IMG/VR virus record: IMGVR_UViG_3300036770_003316
Location: 1 to 45,032 of that record
Direction: 5' to 3' (one strand)
Length of the DNA: 45,032 nucleotides
DNA from: a virus
The translations under genes were made by a program, and so were the position numbers. The notes under the pieces are model-generated. The model did no database searches. It had not been told where the DNA came from and saw nothing but the letters and a program-made list of their open reading frames with translations. Below, piece after piece: positions 7,404 through 16,685 of this stretch (the stretch's first letter is position 1; each line of letters starts with the position of its first letter).

Positions 7404-9257
7404 TTAGAATGTTCCGCCGTCAATTGTAGCTATTGAAGCACTACCGCTAGTTACTGTAAACTGTGTTGAATCAAAGCTTGCAAGACCATTAACTGCTGTT
7501 GTAGCTATAGGAATTGATGAATTTGCAGCAGCTGTTAATCTACCTTTACTATCAACTGTAAATGTGGCTACACTAGTACTACTACCATAAGATGCCGCTG
7601 TAACTGTTGTATTTGCCAGTGTTAATGTAGCACTTACATTAGCTGTGCCGTCAACCCCTGTAAGTGAAGCTGAAGCATCTCCAGTTAAACTTAAATCTCT
7701 AGCAGTTGCCCATTTAGTAGCTGTAGCAGCATTACCATTTAATGAACCATTAAATTGTCCAGCAGTAACGTTTTTATTAAAATCCCAAGTATCTGTGCTG
7801 CTAACATATAATAAAGTAGCAGCTGCTCCTGCCACTGTTAGTCCTGCCCCATTTGCTTGAGCAGCTGTAGTAGCATCTTTTGCTAGTGTTAAGTTAACAT
7901 CACTAATTGCCACAGCGGTAGAATTAACTGTAACGGTTGTACCTTGTACTGTTAAATTACCAGTAATTGTAGCATTACCTGTTATACTTACATTAGTTGC
8001 TGTAATATCGTCACTATTAAATGTTCCGCTTACAGTTAAATTATTAGTAACAGTTGCACTATCTAACGTACTTGCTCCTGCTACACTAAGTGTACCAGCT
8101 ACTGCTGTATTACCTGTTGCAGATGCTACTGTAAATTTATTTGTTGCAACGCTAAAATTTCCTGCTACATCTAATGCGCCACTAAAACCAATTGCTCCTG
8201 TTACACTAAGTGTGCCGGCAACTACTGTGTTACCTGTAGTTGCATCTACAGTAAATTTATTAGTATTTACAGCTAAATTACTGGCTACTCCAAGAGTGCC
8301 TGCAATAGCAGTATTACCAGTTGTAGCCGCTATAGTAAATTTATTAGTATTTACGCTGACATCACCTGTTATACCCACTGTACTTCCAAAGGTAGAAGCT
8401 CCTGTGTGACTACTTGTTCCTGTTACTGCAAAAGTACCTGCAACTGCAGTGTTTCCTGTGATCGCATCAACTGTAAATTTATTTGTATTTACTGCTAAAT
8501 TACCAGTAATACTAGCCGCACCACCAATATTTACAGCACCGGCAATACCTGCACCACCAGCTACAATTAATGAGCCTGTTGTAGTACTAGTACTAGCAGT
8601 AGTTTGTAGCAGTTTTAAACTACTGGCATTTAACTGAGCTACTTCTATATTTGTGCTAAGTCCAGTAGCAGCATAGAAATGTAATATATCGTCACTACTA
8701 CCAGGACTAGATTCGGCAATGATATATGTTAGGCCGTCTACGCTGCGAACTCCACCTAAACTAGTCCAATTAGTCCCGTTATATCCTTCATACTGACTAG
8801 TATCTGTATTATATCTTACTGTACCTGTTAGACTTGGGCCGCGTTGAGCACTAGTACCACTAGGTATTACTAGTCCATTTGTACCAATTACTTGAACATA
8901 ACCGCTGCCATTAGGATCTAGTAGTAAGTTTCCATCGGTGTCAGTACTGCTTATAGTATTTCCGTCAAGATCGATATTATCTACTTTGAAATTATCAACC
9001 TTTTTGTTAGCATCTACAATAAGTGCACTGTTAGCAGTTAACGTACCGTGCACATGGTCCATCATGTCAGTAAAGTACTTGCCACCAATTATAAATTGTG
9101 GGGCACCACCACTAACTTCTGTACCAAAACCTATATATAAGCGTTCGCCACCATTTGCTTGTGTACCTGTACCCGCAGAATAAGCTAGCTCACCACTACC
9201 TAGAGTTGCTGGTGCTACAGAGGTATTAGAACGCTTGATACGAATAATTGAAGCCAT
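7404..9257 (-). CDS. Repeat-containing tail fibre with IKRS-type N-terminus
   Basis: A 617-residue fibre beginning MASIIRIKRSNTSVAPATLG, followed by GELAYSAGTGTQANGGERLY, the same head-proximal module as the 157-residue neighbour. The shaft contains four copies of a repeat of the form xVxTNKFTVxxxTGNTAVAGT spaced 35-50 residues apart, plus shorter ITGNLTV-like repeats, as expected for a trimeric beta-structured shaft. Threonine, alanine and serine dominate. A ribosome site (GGAGAT) precedes the ATG. I see no enzyme motif and no obvious chaperone-type C-terminal domain. The protein is likely a structural tail fibre. Confidence 0.75.
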   Translation of the reverse strand: MASIIRIKRSNTSVAPATLGSGELAYSAGTGTQANGGERLYIGFGTEVSGGAPQFIIGGKYFTDMMDHVHGTLTANSALIVDANKKVDNFKVDNIDLDGNTISSTDTDGNLLLDPNGSGYVQVIGTNGLVIPSGTSAQRGPSLTGTVRYNTDTSQYEGYNGTNWTSLGGVRSVDGLTYIIAESSPGSSDDILHFYAATGLSTNIEVAQLNASSLKLLQTTASTSTTTGSLIVAGGAGIAGAVNIGGAASITGNLAVNTNKFTVDAITGNTAVAGTFAVTGTSSHTGASTFGSTVGITGDVSVNTNKFTIAATTGNTAIAGTLGVASNLAVNTNKFTVDATTGNTVVAGTLSVTGAIGFSGALDVAGNFSVATNKFTVASATGNTAVAGTLSVAGASTLDSATVTNNLTVSGTFNSDDITATNVSITGNATITGNLTVQGTTVTVNSTAVAISDVNLTLAKDATTAAQANGAGLTVAGAAATLLYVSSTDTWDFNKNVTAGQFNGSLNGNAATATKWATARDLSLTGDASASLTGVDGTANVSATLTLANTTVTAASYGSSTSVATFTVDSKGRLTAAANSSIPIATTAVNGLASFDSTQFTVTSGSASIATIDGGTF

Positions 9258-9270
9258 TTATTATCTCCGA

Positions 9271-9510
9271 TTAATAGTAGCCACCTTCCATATTTTGGGC
9301 ATCAAGAGTTGTTGTTGCTACCCATTTCTGCGATGTTGAATTATAAACTAATATGCCACCATTTGTTAAACTTGAAACATCTACGTTGCTAAGACCTTGT
9401 AATGTTGTTACACCTTGTGGGCCTATCATACCTGCTATAACAACTTTAGGTTCTTTTCTATCTATTACTACTGTATTATTTTTTTCGGTTACAATTACTT
9501 CAGTACTCAT
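9271..9510 (-). CDS. Small fibre-associated protein
   Basis: A 79-residue protein. After a beta-rich start it has MIGPQGVTTLQGLSNVDVSS, a short collagen-like GPQG followed by a segment typical of phage fibre shafts (LSNVDVSSLTNGGILVYNST, then KWVATT). This LxNVDxSxLxNGxxLxYN pattern recurs in aquatic phage fibres. The gene overlaps the preceding one by ATGA (9510-9507). It ends in NMEGGYY. It is probably a short fibre or fibre-connecting subunit. Confidence 0.6.
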   Translation of the reverse strand: MSTEVIVTEKNNTVVIDRKEPKVVIAGMIGPQGVTTLQGLSNVDVSSLTNGGILVYNSTSQKWVATTTLDAQNMEGGYY

Positions 9511-10103
9511 CTTGTAACCTCCTGAACTAGTGTTAAGTTACCCGCTAAAAATGTGGTAACTACTCCGCTAGGATTTGTTAGCTCTAAACTATATACTGCT
9601 GTTGGAAAAGCAAATGCTCTTGTTTGGGCAGGAAGCATTGTAATACTTATAGTATAATTTTGTTCATCTATAAGTATGCCACCATTACTGCTAGTTAATT
9701 CTGCTATAGTTGTAGTACTATCTAGTGTTTCTCGTATTTGCATTTGTGCAGTATATCCAGTTAATGGAACGGGCAAGTTCCACTCTAATATTCCGCCACT
9801 AGTATAATTTGAAAATCCGGTACTATTTAGTTGATTAATAGTAGCTGTATTAGTAGTTACTTCTGTAATCAAATAATAATCATCTTCAGCAGGTTGATTT
9901 ATTTCTTTCATGCCTGCTACGCCAGTTACTCGTACTCGCCAATTCACAGGTATATTATGATTAGCACTAGTTGTAATTACACATGGAGCACTTTTAGCTA
10001 TATTGCTAATAGTAGCATAACTTTTGGTTTGACTTTCCCAACGAAATGTTTCAAAAAATGTGCTACCTTGATAAATTTTATAATTAATTTTGGCGGGTGT
10101 CAT
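9507..10103 (-). CDS. Tail appendage protein with BppU-like N-terminal fold
   Basis: This 198-residue protein begins INYKIYQGSTFFETFRWESQ and later has VPLTGYTAQMQIRETLDSTT. This is the pattern (YQG.T....F.W, LTGYTA.MQIR) seen in baseplate and upper-fibre N-terminal domains of siphoviruses, such as BppU-like proteins. An insertion (about residues 30-105, CVITTSANHNIPVNWRVRVT) resembles the small beta domain common in aquatic phage fibre proteins. A probable start ATG lies 4 nt after the stop of the membrane/coiled-coil gene. I infer a scaffold on which the following small fibre subunits dock. Confidence 0.6.
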   Translation of the reverse strand: MTPAKINYKIYQGSTFFETFRWESQTKSYATISNIAKSAPCVITTSANHNIPVNWRVRVTGVAGMKEINQPAEDDYYLITEVTTNTATINQLNSTGFSNYTSGGILEWNLPVPLTGYTAQMQIRETLDSTTTIAELTSSNGGILIDEQNYTISITMLPAQTRAFAFPTAVYSLELTNPSGVVTTFLAGNLTLVQEVTR

Positions 10104-10107
10104 TGTT

Positions 10108-10452
10108 TTACACCTTTACCTTTCGCAGTGCTGCTAATTTTTTAAAACTGTTTAACTCTGTAGTTAGTGCAGCTACATCTTGCTGCAGTTTATTGTTTTC
10201 TATACTAAACTTGGTTAATTGGCTGTTTAACTCTACGATTTCATTTTGTAATTTAGTAAGTTCTTCAGTTAATTTGGAGTTTTGTGTACCCATACGTTCT
10301 AACTCATCATGCATCATCTTGATAACACTGGTTTCCGCATCAGTACTACGCCACTCTTTTAACAATTTCTGAATACCAACACCAAGGGCAATTAAAGCCA
10401 TTCCTGCTACACTAATAGTTTGTACCAGGTTATGATTTTCTACTTCTACCAT
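10108..10452 (-). CDS. Small membrane-anchored coiled-coil protein (holin- or spanin-like candidate)
   Basis: A 114-residue protein with one predicted membrane segment (about residues 12-30, ISVAGMALIALGVGIQKLL), then a long amphipathic helix with leucine and asparagine heptads (residues 45-105). The tail ends in basic residues. It is the first gene of the operon driven by the 10.59 kb promoter, with a strong ribosome site (AAGGAG, 6 nt before the ATG) and a leader of roughly 115 nt. The topology fits a small holin or inner-membrane spanin-like lysis protein. No endolysin lies beside it, so a structural or membrane-associated role is also possible. There is no lipobox or cleavable signal. Confidence 0.55.
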   Translation of the reverse strand: MVEVENHNLVQTISVAGMALIALGVGIQKLLKEWRSTDAETSVIKMMHDELERMGTQNSKLTEELTKLQNEIVELNSQLTKFSIENNKLQQDVAALTTELNSFKKLAALRKVKV

Positions 10453-10574
10453 TGCAGCTCCTTTTCGTTAGCAGTGGTTAAGTTACAGGTTTAGTTGTAG
10501 CTAGTCTGCCAATTGATACTAGTGGCTCTGCTATTGTAAAGTAAAATTGTTCAAACCTTTTCTAATTCTTGTAT

Positions 10575-10603
10575 ATTATAACACAAGGGCAAAGACTTGT
10601 CAA
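10575..10603 (-). promoter_or_regulatory. Perfect consensus sigma70 promoter for the appendage operon
   Basis: The minus strand carries TTGACA (10603-10598), exactly 17 bp, and TATAAT (10580-10575). The spacer ends CCCTTGTGT, so the promoter also has an extended -10 (TGTTATAAT). It begins 4 bp past the T-run of a terminator for the upstream unit. The expected transcript starts near 10568 and reads into the small membrane protein at 10452. Confidence 0.9.
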
Positions 10604-10607
10604 CTAG

Positions 10608-10645
10608 AAAAAATACCCTGCCCAATCGATATTGAGCAGGGTATT
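10608..10645 (-). terminator. Intrinsic terminator after the Calx-beta fibre gene
   Basis: A perfect 10-bp stem, AATACCCTGC (10612-10621) against GCAGGGTATT (10636-10645), with a further CAAT/ATTG pairing inside. On the minus strand it is followed by six T (10613-10608). This is a strong rho-independent terminator for transcription arriving from the 10744-16329 gene. Confidence 0.92.
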
Positions 10646-10743
10646 GACTAGAACTTTTTAAGTTCTTTGCTTACCGATTTGTGGTTTCCAAGTTGGTTTA
10701 GTCAACTCGGTCGCCAAGTCGGGGTAAATTTGTCAATCTAAAT
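10646..10743 (-). other. Structured 3' untranslated region
   Basis: The 98 nt between the Calx-beta fibre stop and the terminator can fold on the minus-strand RNA into several helices: GAACTT/AAGTTC with a three-base loop (10651-10665), AGTTG/CAACT, an alternative GACTTGG/CCGAGTT hairpin, and an outer TTACC/GGTAA pairing. I see no coding potential and no tRNA fold. It may only protect the 3' end. A 3'-derived small RNA is possible. Confidence 0.45.
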
Positions 10744-13700
10744 TTAGCTGGCTACAAAATACAGTGAGTTGATAGTAGCATTATCAGTACCAGCATCTAC
10801 ACTGCCATCTTTAAAATATTCTACAGCTACAGTATTGCTAGCTATAACTGCAAAGCTACCAGTCATAATTTGATTTGCACCACTACGCTGATCTTGAACT
10901 ACGCCATTCTTTCTAATTCTAGCAAAATCATAATTTAGCTCGCTACTACTACTAATATTATAATATACTGTACCTCCACCATTTTGTACTATAAAATTAA
11001 TATATGCAGTAGTGCCTTGTTGATTATTGTTGCTACTAGTTCCTGTTAGTGGACTAACTGAAGTTAAACCTCCGCTATAGTTCCACATACTACTGCCTGT
11101 AACAGTCATAGTTCCACTTGATGACGGTGCTGGAGGATTAATGTCCCAAACAACCTCTTTACTACTAGCAAATACTCCTGCTTTAGATGCTGTTATAGTA
11201 ATATTTCTGTCGCCTTGCTCATCTCCTAAATTGCCTGACCACGAACCAGTTGCTGCACCTGCAGCTATAGTAAGCAAATTACTATATGTGCCATCATATA
11301 AATATGATCCGCTAAGTATAATATCAACTGACGTTGCTGACGAAACCGCACTAGTTAAATTAACAGTAATAGTATAAGGAACAGTACCACCAGTAACCGC
11401 TGTTAGAGGGTTAGGACTAACAGTAACAGAACTAATATCAGGTGCTGCGGGATTAACAGTTACAGTAGCTGTAGTTTGTGCTACCTTTTGTACATTATTA
11501 GCGCCCAGAGTATAGGTTGTTGTAGTTGTTGGACTAACAACTACACTACCGCTAGTTAGGGGGCTTAATGCTCCTACTCCTGGACTAATTTGAGCACTAG
11601 TAGCATTAGTAGTAGTATAACTAAGTGTAGTACTTTGTCCACTAGTTATTGTACTAGGATTTGCTGATAGAGATACTGATACTTCTGGTACAAGGGATGA
11701 ACTAGTTAATGTAAGTGTGCCTGCAGAGTTAGAAGCAGTAAGTGTATAAGTTACATCTTCACCTACACTGTATTCAAGTATATAGCCACTACCAGTAATT
11801 CCTATATTATTATAGGCAAAACCATTGCTGCCTTCAATATTAACTACAGGCGTTGGACTGCCACTAATGCTCCAACTAGCTGCAATATTAGCATAGCCAG
11901 TGTGTGAAGCTGGACTAACACTAAAGGTGCCTGTAGGAGTGGACGCTGTACCAGGAATTAATATATCTCCGGTTTGAGTAGCTAAACTACCACCAACATA
12001 CGCGGCTACTCTAAAATATTCATTAGTTTCATTAGCTGCGTCTGCGGCAGGTGTTACTGTAAATGAGTGTGTGCTAGTATCCGAATCTGAGGAGGTTGTT
12101 ATGGAACTTGGACTTATAGTTATTTCACTGCTAGTAGCAGCAGTGCCGCTGCTAGGCGCGTCTACTTGTAGTGTAAAAACAGTATTTCTAATATTATATG
12201 CTGTAAAGGTTCCAGTATACTCCGTGCCTTCGTTCATACTGCCAGCCAAATTAGTTATGGTATAATTTGGTGCGCTATGAGCCACTACTTTTATATTATC
12301 ACTAACTGCTAGTGGGGTACCACTAGAATTATTAGCTAGTATTCTAAACCACTCATCACCTTCTGCTATATAATCTTGATTAACCGTCATATATACATAA
12401 CCGCTATAACTATTACTATTTACCGCTAGACTTGACGTAAAAGCTGAAAATTCACTAGCACTAGCAGCTGTACCTCCATTATTGGGTGGTTGTACACTAA
12501 AATATGCCGTATTTCCATCCCAGTTACTAGCGTTAAACTGTATTGCATACTGTACGCCTTCGGACAAATTACCTGGTGCTGCTCCAAAACTCCAAGCTGG
12601 CACTACTGTTTGACTAGTATCGTTAATAGTTACACTACTACTGCTATAAAATACATTGCTAAAATCACTGGTAGTAGACAGTTGCCAATAAAAGCTTTCC
12701 GCACTAGATTCAGTAAGTGCATCTGCTGTAGCAGTTATAGTTAAATTATTCGTACTTCTAGGCCACAAATTGTTCCAGCTACTACTAGTAGCTGTTGTAA
12801 AATCCGCACTAGTTGCATTACTAAGTACAAGTCTATAATAAATAGTTCTGTCTAAGGTATCTAGTAGTGTAAAGCTAAATGTAGCTGTGTCGCCTTCATT
12901 AATGCTGCTAGGTATACTCACTCCTTGTACTTGCGGGTTTGGAGTACCGGTCCATAGACTAACTCGTATATTAGGCGCATTATCAACTAAAGTAAATTGA
13001 GCAAAACCGGTTGTTGCATAGTTAGGTAAAAATTGATAACCTGCAGAGTATACAGCTATAGCTCCATAGTAGGTACCTGCCCCTAATGTAGTAGTTATTC
13101 TACTACTATGATTAACTCCTCGACCATCTACACCTAAATCATCTCCTAGACCACTAATGTGCATTAATGTTCCACTACTGCTATAGATAGCTATAGTAGT
13201 ATCTGTACCATTAGGTGGAATAGGTATTTCATGTTCGGTGCTAAAAACTATTTCAGTTATACTGCTTAGGGTCCAGGTTACCCAATATACATTATTGAAT
13301 AAGTATGCTCCGGTACTAACATTTAATGCTTTTCCTAGTGTATTCATTGCAATAGTTTCGGCAGTTGGTGCCGCTGTTACACTAGTATCCTTTATTAAAA
13401 CACTTGCTGTAACAGTTGGGTAACTATCTAAAGTAATTACAAATGTTTCGTCACCTTCCGTGTTAACATCTGATGTAGCAGTGTAGTTTAGCACACTATT
13501 ATTTGTAACTGTTCCGGTTAAAGCAGCTCCTCCTATATCCCCTTGAGTAACTCCAGTAATAGTATAAGCAAAACTACCTGCTTGGTTAGTAGTAAAGGTT
13601 ATACTAAAACTTTGTCCTTCATTTACTTGGGAAACGCTACGTGTAAATGTCCTAATTACGGGTGTAGTACTGGTATCATTGACACTAATAGGACCTATTT

Positions 13701-16329
13701 GACCCCATTTATTGGCATCAACTGGGTTTCCGCTATTCCAAGTAGCAGTAGTAAAGAAATAAATAAAAAATTGTTCACTACCTTCAGTTGTTTGGTCTGC
13801 AGATAACGTAACAGTAATTGTTCTTTGTTCTCCAGCTCCAGTAGCACTAGTTATTAAATTATTAGCAGGAGTATAGCTAGCTACATCACCTCCTGTAAAA
13901 CCGGCTCCGCCAACTACTTTAAAGTATATATTTTGTACTGAACTGTCTTGTATAGTAAATACACAAGTTACAGTATTACCTTCATCAACAGGAGAAGGTG
14001 TTATTGTAACATTGGATATACTTAAAGTAGGTGTTTGACTAGTATCATTTACGCTTACAGTAGGGGCTTCATATAGTAAATTAGTATAACTGCTATCGCT
14101 ATAAAAACCTATTATAAAACTTTCAGCACCTGCTTCAGTAGTATAGTCCGTTTTAATTGTAATATCAGGTAAAGTTCGTTGAACTGAGCCAACTACTGTG
14201 TATATGGTTCCGTTTAACGCGGTATCCACATCATTAAGCTGAAAATTACCACTACCAGTAGTTTTCCAATAAACAGGTACATTAGCTACAGTGTGTGTTA
14301 CAGTTACAGTTAAACTTAACGTTTTAGTAGTAGTTTCATTTAAGTATATTAAACCTGTTCCACTATCCACTGCAGGGCTTGAACTATAGAAGTCTACTGT
14401 GGCACCAGGTGCTTTGCTAGTATCATTAATTGTAATGCTTTGTGTATCATAAACAAAGTTTTCTGTATCGGCAATTTGTAGTACTAATGTTTCTGTACCT
14501 TCAGTTGTTAGATCATTGGCTATAGCCACAGTCCAGGTTCTGCGTTGAGCTAGCAATTCACCTCCAGAATATACATCTATAAGCTGAACATATCCGCTAG
14601 GCGTAATAGTTAAATCACTAGCTGTAATATTAATACTACTAGAAGATACCTGTAACTGAAAAGTTCTACCATCATAAAATGTTTCAAAAAATTGATTATA
14701 TGTTGCAGTAACACTTATGTTTTGGCCTTCGTTTACATTTGTAGAACTAGCTGTTAAATCAACTTGTGAACCATCAGCAGCACCTTGACTGCTATCATTA
14801 ACACCAATAGAAATACTAGGATTTAATCCATGGGATAGTGTTAATGTAAAGGTTTTAAAACCATCTGTACGACCATCTGCAGAAGTAGTAAATGTTTTAC
14901 TTGTACTAGCGCTTTGAAAAGTTCCTGTTAAAGCCGGAAAAGATCCTGCTACATGTAAATTATTACCATCTAAACTATCGAAGGTATTGCCTACAGTATA
15001 GTTGAGCACAGTACCTGTGGCTACGTATGTTGTAGCTACGCTAATAGTAAAGCTATCGCCTTCATTAATATTTCCTGTTGCCGGTGTTCTAGACAAGGTA
15101 TATGTAGCAGTAGGAGCGGCTGTATTAGTAACGGTAAATGTTAGTGATTTGATAACTAGCCCACTACCATCAAACAATTCAAATACATACTGTTCTGTGT
15201 CGTTAACTGCGTCTATAAGTGGGGTAAAAGTAACACTAGAACTATTACTTTGAACTGTCATTGTACCACTAGAATAATTTCCTGAAAAATCTGTACTTGT
15301 TAAAGTATCTCCAGTTAAGGTCCAATTAAATATACTACTATTAGGAACATTTGTAGTGGTTAGTGTTATAGTAAAAGTACTACCTTCTAATGGACTTGTT
15401 GGTGTTATGCTTAGACTGTAGGTAGCATTAGGAAATGTGCCGCCTCCACTAGTTGAATATCTGCCACCGTCACTAAGTATAACATAGTTTTGGGCATTGC
15501 CATAGGTAGCCCAGGTTTGCCCACTGGATGCCTCTGGTTCATAAAAGAACTGATTAAAATATGCCTTTGAAGTTATTCTATTACTACTATCTCTACTGTA
15601 GAATGTTTTAAATGTGTACTCCCAATATGGGTCACCTGATGCAATTGTATAAATTGGATCGGTCTGATCTTTTACTTTTACATAATAAGTAAAAGGAGGT
15701 AGTACATAAATAGGCTTAGTAATAGAACTAAATGGGCTAAAGTCATAAATATTGACTCCACCTGTAATTATACTGCCTATTCTAGGGTTTGAACCTATAA
15801 AATTGCCTCCACCAAAATATGGAAAAGGAGTGTAGCTATTAATAGCATATAGAGGTCTAAATGCCTGATAGTTGCTATCATAGATACATTGTGGTACACT
15901 ATTAAAAATTTGTAGTCCGTAACCACTAGTACTATAGGCGTTAATATTTTCTGTACAAAATAAGTATACTTCTGGGGTATCACTAGCTGTGGGATTAATA
16001 GTTGATGGTACTAATACATCAACACTAAAACCAGATCCACTTTGCCAATATACTTGCGAAGAATAGAATATATTTATATTTGGCAGTGTGATTGCTGCAT
16101 ATCCGGTTTTTATAATACCATTATGATTTGGTATTGTATAATTAACAGTATATGCCCTAAAACTTTTCTGTGTGTATGTACTGCCACCATCAATAGATTC
16201 TTGAAAGTCTATTTGATATGGTCCGATTACACTACTAACTGTACCTTTAGCCATAAACCAAGGTTTAACATATGTGTCAGTTAATAGAAATTCATTATTT
16301 GAGTTAAAAGCTTGTAATCCGTATGCCAT
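10744..16329 (-). CDS. Giant Calx-beta repeat tail fibre
   Basis: An 1861-residue fibre. Residues 1-350 form a unique N-terminal region starting MAYGLQAFNSNNEFLLTDTY. It is followed by about eight tandem Calx-beta domains, each with an entry motif such as INEGDSFTI, VNEGQSFSI, INEGDTATF or MNEGTEYTG, a middle TEGxExF motif, and an INDTS or VNDTS exit. After residue about 1500 come Ig/PKD-like domains (SLSANPSTITSGQSTTLSYT) and a C-terminal beta domain. Calx-beta domains bind calcium in many extracellular adhesins; whether the acidic ligands are kept in each copy needs modelling. The first residues match those of the 118-residue neighbour, suggesting a shared tail-docking sequence. It overlaps that gene by TAATG and ends the transcription unit. 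The likely role is a long extended side or tip fibre. Confidence 0.8.
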   Translation of the reverse strand: MAYGLQAFNSNNEFLLTDTYVKPWFMAKGTVSSVIGPYQIDFQESIDGGSTYTQKSFRAYTVNYTIPNHNGIIKTGYAAITLPNINIFYSSQVYWQSGSGFSVDVLVPSTINPTASDTPEVYLFCTENINAYSTSGYGLQIFNSVPQCIYDSNYQAFRPLYAINSYTPFPYFGGGNFIGSNPRIGSIITGGVNIYDFSPFSSITKPIYVLPPFTYYVKVKDQTDPIYTIASGDPYWEYTFKTFYSRDSSNRITSKAYFNQFFYEPEASSGQTWATYGNAQNYVILSDGGRYSTSGGGTFPNATYSLSITPTSPLEGSTFTITLTTTNVPNSSIFNWTLTGDTLTSTDFSGNYSSGTMTVQSNSSSVTFTPLIDAVNDTEQYVFELFDGSGLVIKSLTFTVTNTAAPTATYTLSRTPATGNINEGDSFTISVATTYVATGTVLNYTVGNTFDSLDGNNLHVAGSFPALTGTFQSASTSKTFTTSADGRTDGFKTFTLTLSHGLNPSISIGVNDSSQGAADGSQVDLTASSTNVNEGQNISVTATYNQFFETFYDGRTFQLQVSSSSINITASDLTITPSGYVQLIDVYSGGELLAQRRTWTVAIANDLTTEGTETLVLQIADTENFVYDTQSITINDTSKAPGATVDFYSSSPAVDSGTGLIYLNETTTKTLSLTVTVTHTVANVPVYWKTTGSGNFQLNDVDTALNGTIYTVVGSVQRTLPDITIKTDYTTEAGAESFIIGFYSDSSYTNLLYEAPTVSVNDTSQTPTLSISNVTITPSPVDEGNTVTCVFTIQDSSVQNIYFKVVGGAGFTGGDVASYTPANNLITSATGAGEQRTITVTLSADQTTEGSEQFFIYFFTTATWNSGNPVDANKWGQIGPISVNDTSTTPVIRTFTRSVSQVNEGQSFSITFTTNQAGSFAYTITGVTQGDIGGAALTGTVTNNSVLNYTATSDVNTEGDETFVITLDSYPTVTASVLIKDTSVTAAPTAETIAMNTLGKALNVSTGAYLFNNVYWVTWTLSSITEIVFSTEHEIPIPPNGTDTTIAIYSSSGTLMHISGLGDDLGVDGRGVNHSSRITTTLGAGTYYGAIAVYSAGYQFLPNYATTGFAQFTLVDNAPNIRVSLWTGTPNPQVQGVSIPSSINEGDTATFSFTLLDTLDRTIYYRLVLSNATSADFTTATSSSWNNLWPRSTNNLTITATADALTESSAESFYWQLSTTSDFSNVFYSSSSVTINDTSQTVVPAWSFGAAPGNLSEGVQYAIQFNASNWDGNTAYFSVQPPNNGGTAASASEFSAFTSSLAVNSNSYSGYVYMTVNQDYIAEGDEWFRILANNSSGTPLAVSDNIKVVAHSAPNYTITNLAGSMNEGTEYTGTFTAYNIRNTVFTLQVDAPSSGTAATSSEITISPSSITTSSDSDTSTHSFTVTPAADAANETNEYFRVAAYVGGSLATQTGDILIPGTASTPTGTFSVSPASHTGYANIAASWSISGSPTPVVNIEGSNGFAYNNIGITGSGYILEYSVGEDVTYTLTASNSAGTLTLTSSSLVPEVSVSLSANPSTITSGQSTTLSYTTTNATSAQISPGVGALSPLTSGSVVVSPTTTTTYTLGANNVQKVAQTTATVTVNPAAPDISSVTVSPNPLTAVTGGTVPYTITVNLTSAVSSATSVDIILSGSYLYDGTYSNLLTIAAGAATGSWSGNLGDEQGDRNITITASKAGVFASSKEVVWDINPPAPSSSGTMTVTGSSMWNYSGGLTSVSPLTGTSSNNNQQGTTAYINFIVQNGGGTVYYNISSSSELNYDFARIRKNGVVQDQRSGANQIMTGSFAVIASNTVAVEYFKDGSVDAGTDNATINSLYFVAS

Positions 16330-16685
16330 TATCGTATAAATACAAGTATTCTACTTGTACCTCTCTGAGTTATTCCACTTGGTTCACGATACTCTATTTG
16401 AGGCCAAAAATTATATAAATCAGCAGCATATACTCCCGATTTTATTTCATGCGTACCTTGAGTAAGAATTATGTAGTATAATGATTTACCTTTAAAATCT
16501 GGTAATGTACCATTATATATTTCACTATTTGTGTAAGAATTATCAAATCTAATATATTTCCAAGTATTAAATGTAGTAGTAACGGGCAAAGTAAATTGCC
16601 CGTAAAATACTCCACCGTTAGTACTTTCCGTAGAACTAAATTCTACTCTGCCTTGACTATCATATATTTCAAAACCGTAAGCCAT
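16329..16685 (-). CDS. Short fibre protein with MAYG N-terminus
   Basis: A 118-residue protein beginning MAYGFEIYDSQGRVEFSSTE. Its start resembles that of the 1861-residue fibre that follows (MAYGLQAFNSNNEFLLTDTY), with the pattern MAYG, a hydrophobic pair and (N/D)S. The rest is beta-rich and aromatic (YYIILTQGTHEIKSGVYAAD). MAYG(F/L) proteins of about this size are common beside tail-tip genes in siphoviruses. It overlaps both neighbours by TAATG junctions. I infer a short tip subunit or docking partner sharing an attachment site with the long fibre. Confidence 0.65.
   Translation of the reverse strand: MAYGFEIYDSQGRVEFSSTESTNGGVFYGQFTLPVTTTFNTWKYIRFDNSYTNSEIYNGTLPDFKGKSLYYIILTQGTHEIKSGVYAADLYNFWPQIEYREPSGITQRGTSRILVFIR

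Noticed and set aside
8100-8560. CRISPR-like repeated DNA
   Set aside because: The repeats are in frame, degenerate and encode a fibre shaft; there are no uniform spacers.
6921-9257. Diversity-generating retroelement target, suggested by the tropism-determinant-like N-termini
   Set aside because: No reverse transcriptase, template repeat or C-terminal variable region of the expected type is visible in the window.
10646-10743. A tRNA or tRNA-like element
   Set aside because: The helices do not form a cloverleaf and there is no T-loop or acceptor stem.
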